Positions 9,508 through 19,523 of a stretch of 64,000 nucleotides of DNA are shown piece after piece. This DNA comes from Rhodobacter sp. 24-YEA-8 (GTDB taxonomy: Bacteria > Pseudomonadota > Alphaproteobacteria > Rhodobacterales > Rhodobacteraceae): positions 509,001 through 573,000 of the forward strand of contig NZ_FNSK01000001.1 in NCBI RefSeq assembly GCF_900105075.1. Reading direction: 5' to 3'. Numbering within the stretch: the first letter of the stretch is position 1; each line of letters starts with the position of its first letter. A program made the position numbers and the translations under genes. The notes beneath the pieces were generated by a model, which made no database searches, was not told the origin of the DNA, and saw only the letters and a program-made list of their open reading frames with translations.

Positions 9508-10467
9508 GTGAAAAAGCCGATTCTTCTGCTGGCGGGCGCCATTCTGGCCTGCGTCGTTCTTCTGGGCGCGGTGCTGAGCCTGCCATTCGTGCTGCCCGGC
9601 GCGGCGCTGGGGCGCGAATTGTCGCAGGAGGAATTTGCCGCGCGCTATGAGGTGCCGCTGGCACTACCGGTCGGGCCGGTTGCGGTCTACCATCTGGGCC
9701 ATTCGCTGACCGGGCGCGATATGCCGGCGATTCTCGCGGGCTTCGCCGGGCATGACTGGAACAGTCAGCTCGGCTGGGGGGCAAGCCTGAACGCGCATCG
9801 CAAGGGCGAAGTCGCCGGAATGGCTGAGGAAAACGCGACAACCGCCTTCCGTCCGGCGGGTGAGGCCATTGCCAGTGGTGAATATCCGGTGGTGGTGCTG
9901 ACCGAGATGGTGGCGCTGGAAGACGCGATCCGCTGGCATGATGCGCCGGGCGCGCTGGCCTTCTGGGCGGCCGAGATCCGCAAGGCGCGTCCTGATGCGC
10001 GGGTCTATCTTTACGAGACCTGGCATTCGCTGAACGACACGTCGAACGACCCCGGCGACTGGCTGGGGCGGATCGGCCAGGACCTGCCCGCCCTGTGGGA
10101 GGGCGCGCTGCTCCGCCCGGCCATGGCGGCAGAGGGCACCGGCACCATCCATGTCATCCCGGGCGGCCAGGTGATGGCCGCAGCAGTTCGCGCGGCAGAG
10201 GCGGGTGAGTTGCCTGGCCTTCGGGGTGTCGAGGATTTCCTGAGCGATGACATCCATTTCAACGATACCGGCGCCTGGCTGATGGCGGTGGCACATTATG
10301 CGGTGATCTATGGCCGCTCGCCGGTGGGGCTGCCCGTCGCAGTCTCCCGTGCCGATGGCAGCCGCATCAATATTGATCCGGTGGCGGCAAGGCGGATGCA
10401 GGAAATCGCCTGGGATGTCGTGACCGCCTATCCGCCAAGCGGTGTGGTACAAAGGCGGGAGCCGTGA
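9508..10467 (+). CDS. Membrane-anchored SGNH-hydrolase-like protein of the polysaccharide locus
   Basis: A protein of about 319 aa. The GTG at 9508 is preferred because AGGGA lies 7 nt upstream; the GTG at 9487 lacks such a site. One N-terminal hydrophobic span (ILLLAGAILACVVLLGAVLS) acts as an anchor or uncleaved signal, so the bulk is periplasmic. GHSLTGRDMP near the start of the soluble part and DDIHFNDTGAW near the end resemble the block I serine and block V Asp/His of SGNH hydrolases, spaced as expected. This is a resemblance only. The stop overlaps the GTG of the next gene (GTGA), so it is coupled to the exported glycoside-hydrolase-like protein. Removal or addition of acyl groups on the exported glycan would fit the context. 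Confidence 0.6.
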   Translation: MKKPILLLAGAILACVVLLGAVLSLPFVLPGAALGRELSQEEFAARYEVPLALPVGPVAVYHLGHSLTGRDMPAILAGFAGHDWNSQLGWGASLNAHRKGEVAGMAEENATTAFRPAGEAIASGEYPVVVLTEMVALEDAIRWHDAPGALAFWAAEIRKARPDARVYLYETWHSLNDTSNDPGDWLGRIGQDLPALWEGALLRPAMAAEGTGTIHVIPGGQVMAAAVRAAEAGELPGLRGVEDFLSDDIHFNDTGAWLMAVAHYAVIYGRSPVGLPVAVSRADGSRINIDPVAARRMQEIAWDVVTAYPPSGVVQRREP

Positions 10468-12179
10468 GGGTGGCGCTGACCCGCCGGGCTTTTGGCAGAA
10501 CCGTTGCGGGCGCTGTTTCGGGCGCGATGGCTGTGCCGCTGTTGCCCGGCATCGCCTGGGCAGAGGCGAGGGCGCGGGGCCTCGGCATGGGGCTTTTGGG
10601 CGGGCGCGACTGGTCGCCGGAGCAGCCCTTCCTTGATGTGATGAAATCGGCGCGCGACTGGATCGGGCATCAGCCGGGGCAATGGGGCGGCCAGGAGCAT
10701 GACGCGCTGGCAGCGGCGGGCGTGCTGGATGATCAGGGCTGGCCGCGGCGCATCCCCGAAGGACTCGACGCCATCGGCACCGTGCTTCTGACCGATATGC
10801 CGCCCGGCGCGCGCGATCTGGCCGGCCGTTATCTCGTGACCTGGGGCGGCACTGGTGATGTTGCGGTTGGCGGGCTTGCGCGCAATCCGCGCAGGGATGG
10901 CAGCCGGATCATCTTTGATTTTACGCCAGGACCGGGGCTCGTCGATCTGCGCATCACCGCCAGCGATCCCGCCGATCCGGTCCGCGACATCCGCGTCTTG
11001 CGCGAAGACCGTGAGGCGCTCATGGCGGCGGGTGAGGTTTTCAACCCCGATTTCCTTGCGCGGCTCAAAGGGATCGGGCTTTTGCGCTTCATGGACTGGC
11101 TGCAGACCAATGACTCGCTGCTGATCACGCCCGAAGACCGGCCCCGGCCCGGGGATTACACCTGGACGCGGCGCGGCGTTCCGGTCGAGATCGTGGTAGA
11201 GCTTGCGAACCGGCTGGAGGCCGATCCCTGGATCACGCTGCCGCATATGGCGTCGGATGCGCTGCTGCGCGAGATGGCGCAGATTGTGGCAACAGGTCTG
11301 GCGCCGGGCCGTATGGCTTGGGTGGAATATTCCAACGAGGTCTGGAACTGGCAGTTTTCCCAGGCCGCATGGGCGGATCAGCAGGCAAAGGCCCGCTGGG
11401 GCGGGGAGGGCGGCTGGCTCGCCTTTTATGCGCTGCGCGCGGCCGAGGCCATGGCGATCTGGGCTGAGGAAATAGCTGATCCGGCGCGGCTGGTGCGGGT
11501 CCTGTCGACCCAGACCGGCTGGCTGGGGCTGGAAGAGCATATTCTTGCGCCAAAGCAGGTGACGGATGAGGGGCGGCCCGCACCGGTGATCAGCTTTGAT
11601 GCCTGGGCGGTGACCGGCTATTTCTCGGGCGCGCTGGGCCATGAGGACCGTCTGCCGATGATCCGTGCCTGGCTTGACGAAAGCAAGGCGGCAGCAACGG
11701 ATCACGCGGCGCGGCTGGGGCTTGAAGGTCGGTCACTGGAGGCCTGGGGCGAGAAATACGGGCTCGACGAGGCGATTGAGCGCGCGGTGGCCGAGCTGCG
11801 CGATGGCGCGGTTTCCGGCAGGCCTGATGACACGCTTGCCCATCTGATCGATGTGGTCTGGCCCTATCAGGCTGAAATCGCAAGAAAACACGGGCTTCGC
11901 CTGGTGATGTATGAGGGGGGCACCCATGTGACCGGGATCGGACCGGTCGCCGATGACGCCGAGGTTACTGCCTTTTTTACCGCTCTGAATTACTCGGACG
12001 GAATGGGTGTGCTTTATGAGGACCTGCTCGCGTCCTGGGCTGCGCTGACCGATGCGCCTTTCACCCATTACGGCTTTGTCGCGACGCCTGGGCGGCATGG
12101 CAGCTGGGGGGCGCTCAGGCATCTCTCGGATGACAATCCGCGCTGGCGGGCGCTGATCCGGGCCTGTGGCACATGCTGA
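10464..12179 (+). CDS. Tat-exported clan-A-like glycoside hydrolase / cellulose-binding-like protein
   Basis: A 571-aa protein starting with GTG, with a twin-arginine-type leader (TRRAFGRTVAG, hydrophobic run, PLLPGIAWA). The middle contains EYSNEVWNW, an N-E pair typical of the acid/base strand of clan GH-A enzymes. Near the C-terminus YEGGTHVTG supplies a glutamate in the position expected for the nucleophile. I recognise the overall family from Rhodobacteraceae polysaccharide loci, where it is often labelled a cellulose-binding-like protein, but cannot name a CAZy family. It is coupled to the SGNH-like gene upstream and overlaps the next glycosyltransferase by 7 bp. The likely role is trimming or processing of the locus's own polysaccharide in the periplasm. 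Confidence 0.65.
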   Translation: MRVALTRRAFGRTVAGAVSGAMAVPLLPGIAWAEARARGLGMGLLGGRDWSPEQPFLDVMKSARDWIGHQPGQWGGQEHDALAAAGVLDDQGWPRRIPEGLDAIGTVLLTDMPPGARDLAGRYLVTWGGTGDVAVGGLARNPRRDGSRIIFDFTPGPGLVDLRITASDPADPVRDIRVLREDREALMAAGEVFNPDFLARLKGIGLLRFMDWLQTNDSLLITPEDRPRPGDYTWTRRGVPVEIVVELANRLEADPWITLPHMASDALLREMAQIVATGLAPGRMAWVEYSNEVWNWQFSQAAWADQQAKARWGGEGGWLAFYALRAAEAMAIWAEEIADPARLVRVLSTQTGWLGLEEHILAPKQVTDEGRPAPVISFDAWAVTGYFSGALGHEDRLPMIRAWLDESKAAATDHAARLGLEGRSLEAWGEKYGLDEAIERAVAELRDGAVSGRPDDTLAHLIDVVWPYQAEIARKHGLRLVMYEGGTHVTGIGPVADDAEVTAFFTALNYSDGMGVLYEDLLASWAALTDAPFTHYGFVATPGRHGSWGALRHLSDDNPRWRALIRACGTC

Positions 12180-13006
12180 ACCCGCCGTCCGCGCTCAGCG
12201 TCATCATCCCGGCCTCGAATGAGGAGGCCTGGATCGGCCCCTGCCTCATGGCGGTCTTTGCCTCGGATCCTGTGCCAGGAGGGGCCGAAGTGATTGTGGT
12301 GGCTAATGGCTGCCGCGACCGCACGGCAGAGTTCGCGCGGCGGGTCGCGGTGCCGGAGGGCTGGGAGATGACGGTGCTTGATCTCGCCGAGGGCTCGAAA
12401 CCAGGCGCGCTGAATGCGGGCGAGGTGGTGGCGCGGGGGCGCATTCTCGCCTGGCTTGATGCCGATTGCCTGGTGTCACCGGGGGTGATGGCGGGGCTGG
12501 TGGCGGCGCTGGCCAGCCCCCGCGCGCTTTATGCCGGGGCCACGCCGCGGATCCCGCGGGCGAAGTCATGGATCACCCGCGCTTATGCGCGGTTCTGGCA
12601 GCGCCTGCCTTTCGCACAGAGCACTGCGCCGGGCTACGGGCTTTACGCCACCAACCCGGAGGGCCGCGCGCGATGGGGGGAATTTCCCCGGCTGATCTCG
12701 GATGACACTTTCGTGCGGCTGCAATTCGAGCCTGAGGAGCGGGTGCAGATCGCCGCACCTTATTCCTGGCCGATGGTCGAAGGCTTTGCCGCCCTGGTCA
12801 GGGTACGCCGCCGTCAGGATCTTGGCGTGCGCGAACTCGCCGCGACCTGTCCCGGCATTCTGGAACGCGAGGGCAAGGCCTCTTTGGGCGCGGGCGGGCT
12901 GATGCGGCTCGCGGCGCGCGACCCGCTGGGCTTCGCGGCCTATGCGGCGGTTGCACTGGCGGTGCGGCTCAGGCGCGGCACTACGGAGTTCACCCGTGGT
13001 CGCTGA
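12173..13006 (+). CDS. Glycosyltransferase family 2
   Basis: A 277-aa GT-A fold transferase. The N-terminal nucleotide-binding strand reads SVIIPASNEEAWI, followed by VVANGCRDRT, and the DxD metal motif is in LDADCLV. A later acidic motif, LISDDTFVRLQF, matches the ED-type catalytic region of GT2 enzymes that make or extend polysaccharides. A C-terminal hydrophobic stretch (LGFAAYAAVALAVRL) suggests a membrane-associated tail. The gene begins inside the end of the glycoside-hydrolase-like gene, so translation is coupled. Its 3' end overlaps the convergent GT4 gene by 17 bp. Donor and acceptor sugars cannot be read from sequence. Confidence 0.85.
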   Translation: MLNPPSALSVIIPASNEEAWIGPCLMAVFASDPVPGGAEVIVVANGCRDRTAEFARRVAVPEGWEMTVLDLAEGSKPGALNAGEVVARGRILAWLDADCLVSPGVMAGLVAALASPRALYAGATPRIPRAKSWITRAYARFWQRLPFAQSTAPGYGLYATNPEGRARWGEFPRLISDDTFVRLQFEPEERVQIAAPYSWPMVEGFAALVRVRRRQDLGVRELAATCPGILEREGKASLGAGGLMRLAARDPLGFAAYAAVALAVRLRRGTTEFTRGR

Positions 13007-14252
13007 CCGGATCCTGGCCTTCGGCCGGCAGGCGCATCGCAGCGCGGAAATGGCGGGCGAGCTTTGCGGCTTCGATATTGATGTCATGGCGGGCAAAGAC
13101 ATCGGCCCGCGCCTCGCGCCCCATCCTGGCCAGCACCCCGACCGGCACCGCGGCAAAGCCGCGCATCGCATCGGCCAGCGCATCGGCGTCACCTGCGGGC
13201 ACCAGCCAGCCGGTGCCGGGCGTGACCAGTTCCGGAATGCCGGCAATGGCGCTGGCAATCGCGGGGCGCCCGGCGGCGAAAGCCTCCATCAGCACCATCG
13301 GCAGGCCCTCGGCGAAAGAGGGCAGCACGAGTGCATGGGCGCGGGCGAGTTCATCGCGGACACCTGCCTCATCAAGCCAGCCGGTCAGGGTGATGCGGTC
13401 CTCAAGCCCCGCCGCGCGGATCTGCGATTCGATCATCGGGCGCAGCTCGCCCTCGCCGATCAGGGTGAGGCGCAGATCGGGCAGATCGGTTTTCACCCGC
13501 GTCATTGCCTCGATCAGCAGCGGAAAGCCCTTTTGTTCCGACATGCGGCCAATGGCGACCAGGCGGCGCGGTCCGGTATCGCGCATCGGTGCGGGCTCGG
13601 GAAAGCGCCAGGTCTCGATGCCGCAATGCACGACCTCGATCGTTGGCCAGTCCTGCACCCCGGCCCAGCGGCAAAGCTGCGAGCGCCCGAAAGACGAAAT
13701 CGCCACCGAGAAATCGGCGCGCGCGGCTTTCTCACCGAGATTATGGGCGCGGGGGGCGTCGAACTCTTCGGGCCCATGCGTGGTGAAGGAAAAGCCAAGC
13801 CCGCCGATTTCGGCCGCAAGCATGGCAACCGTGGTGGAATTGGTGCCGAAATGCGCGTGAATATGCGGCAGGCGCGCCAGGTGGCAGCGCCGCGCGACCT
13901 CGGCCCCTTCGATCCAATAGACCAGATGACGCAGCCGCCCGCCGGTTCCGGGCGCGCCGCCCGCGCCATTGGCCCCGCATTTCAGCGCCAGTCTGAGGCT
14001 GCGCCAGGCTGCGCCAGGGCGGCGCAGGGCGAAGGGCATGGCGCTGCGGATCAGACGGAACAGCCCGTGTTCCAGCAAATGTTCGGTGCGGCTGTCTTCG
14101 GCAATATCGGCGGCTTCGACCAGTGCCGCGTGTGCCGAGCGCATGGCGAAACGATGCACCTGCCAGCCCATCCGCTCCAGCGCGTGAATCTCGCGGCGGA
14201 TGAAAGTCTGCGAGGGCAGCGGATAGCTGTTGACCAGATAGGCGAGTTTCAT
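12990..14252 (-). CDS. Glycosyltransferase family 4
   Basis: A 420-aa GT-B fold retaining glycosyltransferase. The N-terminus MKLAYLVNSYPLPSQTFIRR is typical of colanic-acid-type and exopolysaccharide transferases. The C-terminal donor-binding domain contains LVAIGRMSEQKGFPLLIEA, LTLIGEGELRP and the EX7E motif in EGLPMVLMEAFAAGRPAIAS. There is no membrane span. It is the only minus-strand gene in the stretch from 9508 to 20880, convergent with the GT2 gene and divergent from the flippase gene; the 194-bp gap upstream probably holds both promoters. The expected role is to add a sugar to the undecaprenyl-linked repeat unit. Confidence 0.9.
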   Translation of the reverse strand: MKLAYLVNSYPLPSQTFIRREIHALERMGWQVHRFAMRSAHAALVEAADIAEDSRTEHLLEHGLFRLIRSAMPFALRRPGAAWRSLRLALKCGANGAGGAPGTGGRLRHLVYWIEGAEVARRCHLARLPHIHAHFGTNSTTVAMLAAEIGGLGFSFTTHGPEEFDAPRAHNLGEKAARADFSVAISSFGRSQLCRWAGVQDWPTIEVVHCGIETWRFPEPAPMRDTGPRRLVAIGRMSEQKGFPLLIEAMTRVKTDLPDLRLTLIGEGELRPMIESQIRAAGLEDRITLTGWLDEAGVRDELARAHALVLPSFAEGLPMVLMEAFAAGRPAIASAIAGIPELVTPGTGWLVPAGDADALADAMRGFAAVPVGVLARMGREARADVFARHDINIEAAKLARHFRAAMRLPAEGQDPVSDHG

Positions 14253-14446
14253 GATCCGAATTTATGGCAGCGGCAGCGAATGCCAGGATCGGGTGCGGCC
14301 GTGCCGCTTGCAAGCGTAAAGCGCCCGGGCCAAAGGGATGAGGGCAAAGCGTTGCACAGGGGCACTTATGGCGGCACTGACGGCGGTACTTCTGGCCGCA
14401 TCATGTGTCGTATGACGGGCCGGGGCAGGGCAGAAAAGGGCAGATC

Positions 14447-15790
14447 ATGGAACTGACCGGAGGCAAGAGCCTCTTCCGGCGTGCGCTTGGCGGCGGTGCC
14501 TTTGTCGCGGGGTCTTACGTTTTCGCGCAATTCGCCCGGCTGTTGTCGAACCTGGTTCTGACGCGGCTTTTATATCCCGAGGCCTTCGGGGTGATGGCGC
14601 TGGTCATGGTCGTGCTGGTCGGCCTTCAGATGTTTTCCGATGTCGGCATCGGCCCGGCGATCTCGCGTTCTGCGCGGGGCGATGACCCGGATTTTCTGAA
14701 CACCGCCTGGACGCTGAATGTGTTTCGTGGTGCGGGGCTCTGGGTTCTGACCTGCCTTGTCGCCTGGCCCGCTGCCTGGTTTTACGGCGTGCCGGAGCTT
14801 GCACTTATGGTGCCTGTCGCGGGGCTGACGCTGCTGATCGGTGGCTTTAACCCGACGCGGATCGACACGGCGAACCGACATCTGCTTCTGGTGCGGGTGA
14901 CGCTTCTTGATCTCGCGGCGCAGATCGGCGGCATTGTGGTGATGGTGGGTTTCGCCTGGATCACCGGCTCGATCTGGGCGCTGGTGGTGGGGGCGGTGGC
15001 GCAGGTCCTGCTGAAACTGTGCCTCAGCTCGGCCTTCCTGCCCGGAGCCGCCAACCGTTTCCGCTGGGAACCCGACGCCGCGCGCGAACTGGTGCATTTC
15101 GGGAAATGGATCCTTGCCTCGACGGCCGCGGGGTTCCTGCTGACCCAGGGCGATAAGGCGGTGCTGGGGTCTTATCTCAGCATGGCCGATCTCGGGCACT
15201 ATAATATCGGCTTTTTCCTTGCCTCCTTCCCGGTACTGTTGGCGGGGCTGGTGGTGACGCGGATCATGATCCCGATCTACCGCGAACTGGGCCCGCATGC
15301 CGATCCGGCGGGCGTGCGCAAACTGCGTCATTTGCGCTTTGGCCTGACGATCCCGATGCTTTTGGTGATGGGCGCCATGGCGGCGGGCGGCGACCTGATC
15401 GCCGGCGTTTTATACGATGCGCGCTACCAGGATGTGGGCGTGATCATCTCGGCGGTGGCGATGGCGCAGATGCCGATGCTGATCGGGCTGACCTATGACC
15501 AGGCGGCCCTGGCGGCCGGAGACGGGCGGGGCTTTTTCTTCGTTCAGGCGATAAGGGCGGCGTTGCAGACCACGGCGCTGATCATCGGCGCAGGCTGGGG
15601 CGGGCTTGGCGGCGCCCTTCTGGGCCAGGGGCTGGCGCTGGCGCTGACACATCCCTTCCTGATCCGGCTGGCGCGGCGTCACAAGGCCTGGGATCCGCGC
15701 CATGATCTGACGGCCGCCGCGCTGGCACTGGTGCTGATAATTGCACTTTGCTGGTCCGGGCGTGACGAATTGCTGACATTATTTGGATAG
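14447..15790 (+). CDS. Wzx-type polysaccharide flippase (PST/MOP family)
   Basis: A membrane protein of about 447 aa with twelve or more hydrophobic spans. It starts METLTGG-like (MELTGGKSLFRRALGG) at 14447; an in-frame ATG at 14405 would add an unlikely polar leader. The order FARLLSNLVLTRLLYPEAFG, then FSDVGIGPAISRS, then FWLNTAW-like FLNTAWTLNVFRG, matches oligosaccharide-repeat-unit flippases that move undecaprenyl-linked glycans across the inner membrane. A second-half signature, LLTQGDKAVLGSYL, followed by LGHYNIGFFLA, is also typical. It is followed after 160 bp by the rhamnose operon and belongs to the same Wzx/Wzy pathway as the initiating transferase, Wzz and the polymerase-like gene in this window. 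Confidence 0.9.
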   Translation: MELTGGKSLFRRALGGGAFVAGSYVFAQFARLLSNLVLTRLLYPEAFGVMALVMVVLVGLQMFSDVGIGPAISRSARGDDPDFLNTAWTLNVFRGAGLWVLTCLVAWPAAWFYGVPELALMVPVAGLTLLIGGFNPTRIDTANRHLLLVRVTLLDLAAQIGGIVVMVGFAWITGSIWALVVGAVAQVLLKLCLSSAFLPGAANRFRWEPDAARELVHFGKWILASTAAGFLLTQGDKAVLGSYLSMADLGHYNIGFFLASFPVLLAGLVVTRIMIPIYRELGPHADPAGVRKLRHLRFGLTIPMLLVMGAMAAGGDLIAGVLYDARYQDVGVIISAVAMAQMPMLIGLTYDQAALAAGDGRGFFFVQAIRAALQTTALIIGAGWGGLGGALLGQGLALALTHPFLIRLARRHKAWDPRHDLTAAALALVLIIALCWSGRDELLTLFG

Positions 15791-15950
15791 ATATGACGGA
15801 TGCGGCCTGTTCCGTGCCCCGAAAGCTGCAGCACTTGCGACAGGCGGCGCGGGGCTTATGGAGGGGCAATGCCCGTTGATGACGATGCCTGATTGTGACC
15901 CCGACTGATTGTGCCCGCCCCGATTGCGACCCCTGAGGAAGACCACCCAG

Positions 15951-16520
15951 ATGCAGACCGAAGCCACCGCCCTTCCCGAAGTCCTCCTGCTGACGCCGAG
16001 CCGTTTTGGCGATGCGCGGGGCTGGTTCACCGAGACGTTCAATGCGCTTCGGATGAAAGAGGCCGGGATCGATATTGACTGGGTGCAGGATAACCATTCT
16101 TTTTCCGCCGCAAAAGGCACTTTGCGCGGCCTGCATTACCAGTCCTCCCCCCATGCCCAGGACAAGCTGGTGCGCTGTTCCCGCGGCGCGATCCTTGATG
16201 TGGCGGTGGATTTTCGCGAAGGCTCGCCCCGCTTTGGCAAATGGGTCGCCGAAGAGCTGTCGGCAGAGAACGGGCGCCAGCTTCTGATCCCGCAGGGCTT
16301 TTTGCATGGCTTTGTCACCCTGACCCCGGATGTCGAGGTGCAATATAAATGTTCCGATTTCTACGCGCCCGACTGTGACGGCGCCGTCCGCTGGGATGAC
16401 CCGGAGATCGGGATTGACTGGGGCCTCGACGGCGCGCAGCCGGTTTTGTCCGACAAAGACAAGGCCGCGCCGATGTTGAAAGATGCGGGCCGCCCCTTCC
16501 GATATGAGGTGAAAGCATGA
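15951..16520 (+). CDS. rfbC: dTDP-4-dehydrorhamnose 3,5-epimerase
   Basis: RfbC/RmlC epimerises dTDP-4-keto-6-deoxyglucose at C3 and C5, the third step of dTDP-L-rhamnose synthesis. It is 189 aa from the ATG at 15951, with GAGGAA about 10 nt upstream. The cupin motifs are intact: [27 protein letters not shown] with the catalytic His, [18 protein letters not shown], then IPQGFLHGF and VQYKCSDFY with the catalytic Tyr. It is the first gene of a four-gene operon (C-B-D-A). Its stop overlaps the rfbB start by 4 bp (ATGA). Confidence 0.97.
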   Translation: MQTEATALPEVLLLTPSRFGDARGWFTETFNALRMKEAGIDIDWVQDNHSFSAAKGTLRGLHYQSSPHAQDKLVRCSRGAILDVAVDFREGSPRFGKWVAEELSAENGRQLLIPQGFLHGFVTLTPDVEVQYKCSDFYAPDCDGAVRWDDPEIGIDWGLDGAQPVLSDKDKAAPMLKDAGRPFRYEVKA

Positions 16521-17566
16521 AGCTTCTCGTGACCGGGGGCGCGGGGTTCATCGGATCCGCCGTGGTGCGGCTGGCGGTCTCGCGTGGGTACAGTGTTGTG
16601 AATGTCGATGCGCTGACCTATGCGGCCTGCCTGGAAAATGTCGCCGCAGTCGGGAACAGCCCACTTTACGCATTTGAACAGGCTGATATCCGGGACCGGG
16701 CGGCGCTTGACCGGATTTTCGACGCGCATAAGCCCGATGCAGTGATGCACCTGGCGGCGGAAAGCCATGTTGATCGCTCAATCGACGGGCCGGGGGACTT
16801 CGTCGAGACGAATATTACCGGCACCTATAACATGCTTGAGGCCGCGCGGGCCTGGTGGACGCGTGCCGGCAAACCTGCGGCTTTCCGGTTTCACCATATC
16901 TCGACCGATGAGGTCTTCGGCTCGCTGCCGCGTGATCCGGCGGTGAAATTCACTGAAGACACCGCCTATGACCCGCGCTCGCCCTATTCGGCATCGAAAG
17001 CGGCCTCGGATCATCTGGTGCGCGCCTGGGCCGAGACTTACGGCCTGCCGGTGGTGCTCACGAATTGCTCGAACAATTACGGGCCGTTCCATTTCCCGGA
17101 AAAGCTGATCCCGGTGATCATCCTGAACGCTCTGGCCGGCAAACCGCTGCCGATCTATGGCGATGGCTCGAATATCCGCGACTGGCTTTATGTCGAGGAT
17201 CACGCCGATGCGCTGCTGCTGGTTGTGGAAAAGGGTCAGCTGAACCGCAGCTATAATATCGGCGGCGAGAATGAGCGTACCAATCTGGAACTGGTACAGA
17301 CGCTTTGCGCCATCCTTGACCGCAAACGCCCGAAAGGGGCGGGCTCTTACACCGATCAGATCACTTTCGTGACCGACCGGCCCGGCCATGATGCGCGCTA
17401 TGCGATTGACCCCTCGCGCATCCGTGAGGAACTCGGCTGGCGGCCGTCGGTCACCGTCGAAGAGGGGCTGGAGCGCACGGTCGACTGGTATCTCGCCAAT
17501 GAGGCCTGGTGGCAGCCATTGCTGGCCCGTCGGGGCGTGGGCGAGCGGCTGGGGGTTAAGGCATGA
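16517..17566 (+). CDS. rfbB: dTDP-glucose 4,6-dehydratase
   Basis: RfbB/RmlB is a cytoplasmic NAD-dependent short-chain dehydratase that makes dTDP-4-keto-6-deoxyglucose. The 349-aa length is normal. The Rossmann motif [11 protein letters not shown] is at the N-terminus. [21 protein letters not shown] and the [10 protein letters not shown] motif (YxxxK) give the active site, and [15 protein letters not shown] and [15 protein letters not shown] are family signatures. It overlaps rfbC and rfbD by 4 bp on each side, so the operon is translationally coupled throughout. Confidence 0.98.
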   Translation: MKLLVTGGAGFIGSAVVRLAVSRGYSVVNVDALTYAACLENVAAVGNSPLYAFEQADIRDRAALDRIFDAHKPDAVMHLAAESHVDRSIDGPGDFVETNITGTYNMLEAARAWWTRAGKPAAFRFHHISTDEVFGSLPRDPAVKFTEDTAYDPRSPYSASKAASDHLVRAWAETYGLPVVLTNCSNNYGPFHFPEKLIPVIILNALAGKPLPIYGDGSNIRDWLYVEDHADALLLVVEKGQLNRSYNIGGENERTNLELVQTLCAILDRKRPKGAGSYTDQITFVTDRPGHDARYAIDPSRIREELGWRPSVTVEEGLERTVDWYLANEAWWQPLLARRGVGERLGVKA

Positions 17567-18417
17567 AGCTGCTCGTTTTCGGAAAGACCGGCCAGGTCGC
17601 GACGGAATTGCAGCGCCGTCTGCCGGCGGGCGTGCAGGCGGTGTTCCTTGGCCGCGATCACGCGGATCTCGCCGACCCCGCCGCCTGTGCGGCCGCGATC
17701 GCCGATGGGCGGACCGAAGCGGTGATCAATGCCGCTGCCTGGACCGCGGTCGACAAGGCCGAAAGCGAGGAGGCGCTGGCGAGTGTGGTCAATGGGGACG
17801 CGCCCACCGCCATGGCCCAGGCCTGCGCAAAAGCGCGGATCCCCTTTCTGCATATTTCGACCGATTACGTCTTTTCGGGCCGGGGCGATCAGCCCTTCTG
17901 CCCTGGCGATCCGGTCGCGCCGCTGGGCGCCTATGGCCGCTCGAAGCTGAAGGGCGAGGAAGGCGTGCGCGCCGCCGGCGGTCAGCATCTGATCCTGCGC
18001 ACCTCCTGGGTATTTTCGGCCCATGGCGCGAATTTCGTCAAAACCATGCTGCGGCTCGGGCGCGAGCGTGAGACTCTGAACGTGGTTTCAGATCAGCATG
18101 GCGGCCCGACCCAGGCTTCGGCAATCGCCGATGCACTGCTGGTGGCCGTGCAGGCGATGAAGGCGGGGGCGCCGGGGGGCACACATCATTTCTCTGGCGC
18201 GCCGGATACGACCTGGGCGGATTTCGCGCGCGAGATCATGACCCGTGCCGGGCTTTCCTGCCGGATCGGGGGTATTCCGACCCGCGAATATCCGACCCCG
18301 GCGCAGCGGCCGCTCAATTCGCGGCTGGACTGTTCAGCGCTGGAGGCGGCGTTCGGCATCCCGCGTCCTGACTGGCGGAGCGGGCTTGATGAGGTTCTGA
18401 AGGAGCTGGCGGTATGA
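17563..18417 (+). CDS. rfbD: dTDP-4-dehydrorhamnose reductase
   Basis: RfbD/RmlD reduces dTDP-4-keto-L-rhamnose to dTDP-L-rhamnose, the last step. The 284-aa protein carries the NAD(P)-binding [10 protein letters not shown], then [31 protein letters not shown] (YxxxK) and ILRTSWVF. The C-terminal [13 protein letters not shown] block is the substrate-binding signature. It overlaps rfbB upstream and rfbA downstream by 4 bp each. Confidence 0.97.
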   Translation: MKLLVFGKTGQVATELQRRLPAGVQAVFLGRDHADLADPAACAAAIADGRTEAVINAAAWTAVDKAESEEALASVVNGDAPTAMAQACAKARIPFLHISTDYVFSGRGDQPFCPGDPVAPLGAYGRSKLKGEEGVRAAGGQHLILRTSWVFSAHGANFVKTMLRLGRERETLNVVSDQHGGPTQASAIADALLVAVQAMKAGAPGGTHHFSGAPDTTWADFAREIMTRAGLSCRIGGIPTREYPTPAQRPLNSRLDCSALEAAFGIPRPDWRSGLDEVLKELAV

Positions 18418-19298
18418 CACAGGGCATGGCACGCAAAGGCATTATTCTGGCGGGCGGTTCGGGCACGCGGCTCTATCCGATCACCATGGGCGTCTCGAAA
18501 CAGCTGCTGCCGCTTTATGACAAGCCGATGATTTACTATCCGCTCTCGGTGCTGATGCTGGGCGGCATCCGCGAGATTGCGATCATCACCACGCCAGACG
18601 ACCAGATGCAGTTCCAGCGGCTGATGGGCAATGGCAGCCAATGGGGCCTTTCCCTGACCTGGATCACCCAGCCCTCGCCCGATGGTCTGGCCCAGGCCTA
18701 TCTGCTGGCCGAAGATTTCCTCGATGGCGCGCCTTCCGCGATGGTACTGGGCGATAATATCTTCTTCGGCCATGGTCTGCCGGAAGTTCTGGCCTCGGCC
18801 TCAGAATGCGAGACCGGCGGCACGGTGTTCGGCTATCACGTCTCTGACCCGGAACGATATGGCGTGGTGGATTTCGACCGCGACGGCAATGTGCGCGCAA
18901 TCATCGAGAAACCGGCCAATCCGCCATCGAATTTCGCCGTGACCGGGCTGTATTTCCTTGACGGTCGCGCATCGGAACTGGCGGCGCGGGTGAAGCCTTC
19001 CGCACGCGGTGAGCTGGAGATTGCGGATCTGCTGGAGATCTACCGGGCCGAGGGCACTCTCCGGGTCGAGCGGATGGGGCGCGGCTATGCCTGGCTCGAC
19101 ACCGGCACCCATGGCAGCCTGCTCGATGCGGGGAATTTCGTGCGCACGCTGACGCTGCGGCAGGGGCTGCAGGTGGGCTCGCCCGATGAAATCGCCTTCC
19201 GTCAGGGCTGGATCGACGCGGCGCAGCTGGCCGCGCGGGCCAAGCTCTTCGGCAAGAATGATTATGGCCGTTATCTGTCAGAGCTGGCCGCCGACTGA
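18414..19298 (+). CDS. rfbA: Glucose-1-phosphate thymidylyltransferase
   Basis: RfbA/RmlA makes dTDP-glucose from dTTP and glucose-1-phosphate, the entry reaction of the rhamnose pathway. It is 294 aa; an internal ATG five codons in is an alternative start. The nucleotide-binding loop GGSGTRLYPIT is followed by KQLLPLYDKPMIYYPL, then GLAQAYLLAEDF, VLGDNIFFGHGL and IIEKPANPPSNFAVTGLYF. The end (FGKNDYGRYLSELA) matches family C-termini. It closes the rfbCBDA operon. All four enzymes being intact means the cell can make dTDP-L-rhamnose for the glycosyltransferases of this locus. Confidence 0.97.
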   Translation: MTQGMARKGIILAGGSGTRLYPITMGVSKQLLPLYDKPMIYYPLSVLMLGGIREIAIITTPDDQMQFQRLMGNGSQWGLSLTWITQPSPDGLAQAYLLAEDFLDGAPSAMVLGDNIFFGHGLPEVLASASECETGGTVFGYHVSDPERYGVVDFDRDGNVRAIIEKPANPPSNFAVTGLYFLDGRASELAARVKPSARGELEIADLLEIYRAEGTLRVERMGRGYAWLDTGTHGSLLDAGNFVRTLTLRQGLQVGSPDEIAFRQGWIDAAQLAARAKLFGKNDYGRYLSELAAD

Positions 19299-19523
19299 GA
19301 GCCTCCTCCGCCTGAATCGCCTGCCGGCTGTGTCACCCTGTGACTGATATCCCTGGCAGGCGAGCGGGCTGCCCTGTGGTTTTTCTGCGCAACATTCGGC
19401 AATTATTAACCTGTTTTACAGCAATCCTTGCAAAATTCCTGCTTTTGCGCTGTTCTGAGGGGAGTAGCCGCGGCCCCAGGTCGGGACACGCCGCGTTGCA
19501 GGTAGTGTAAGTAGCGGTGACAT

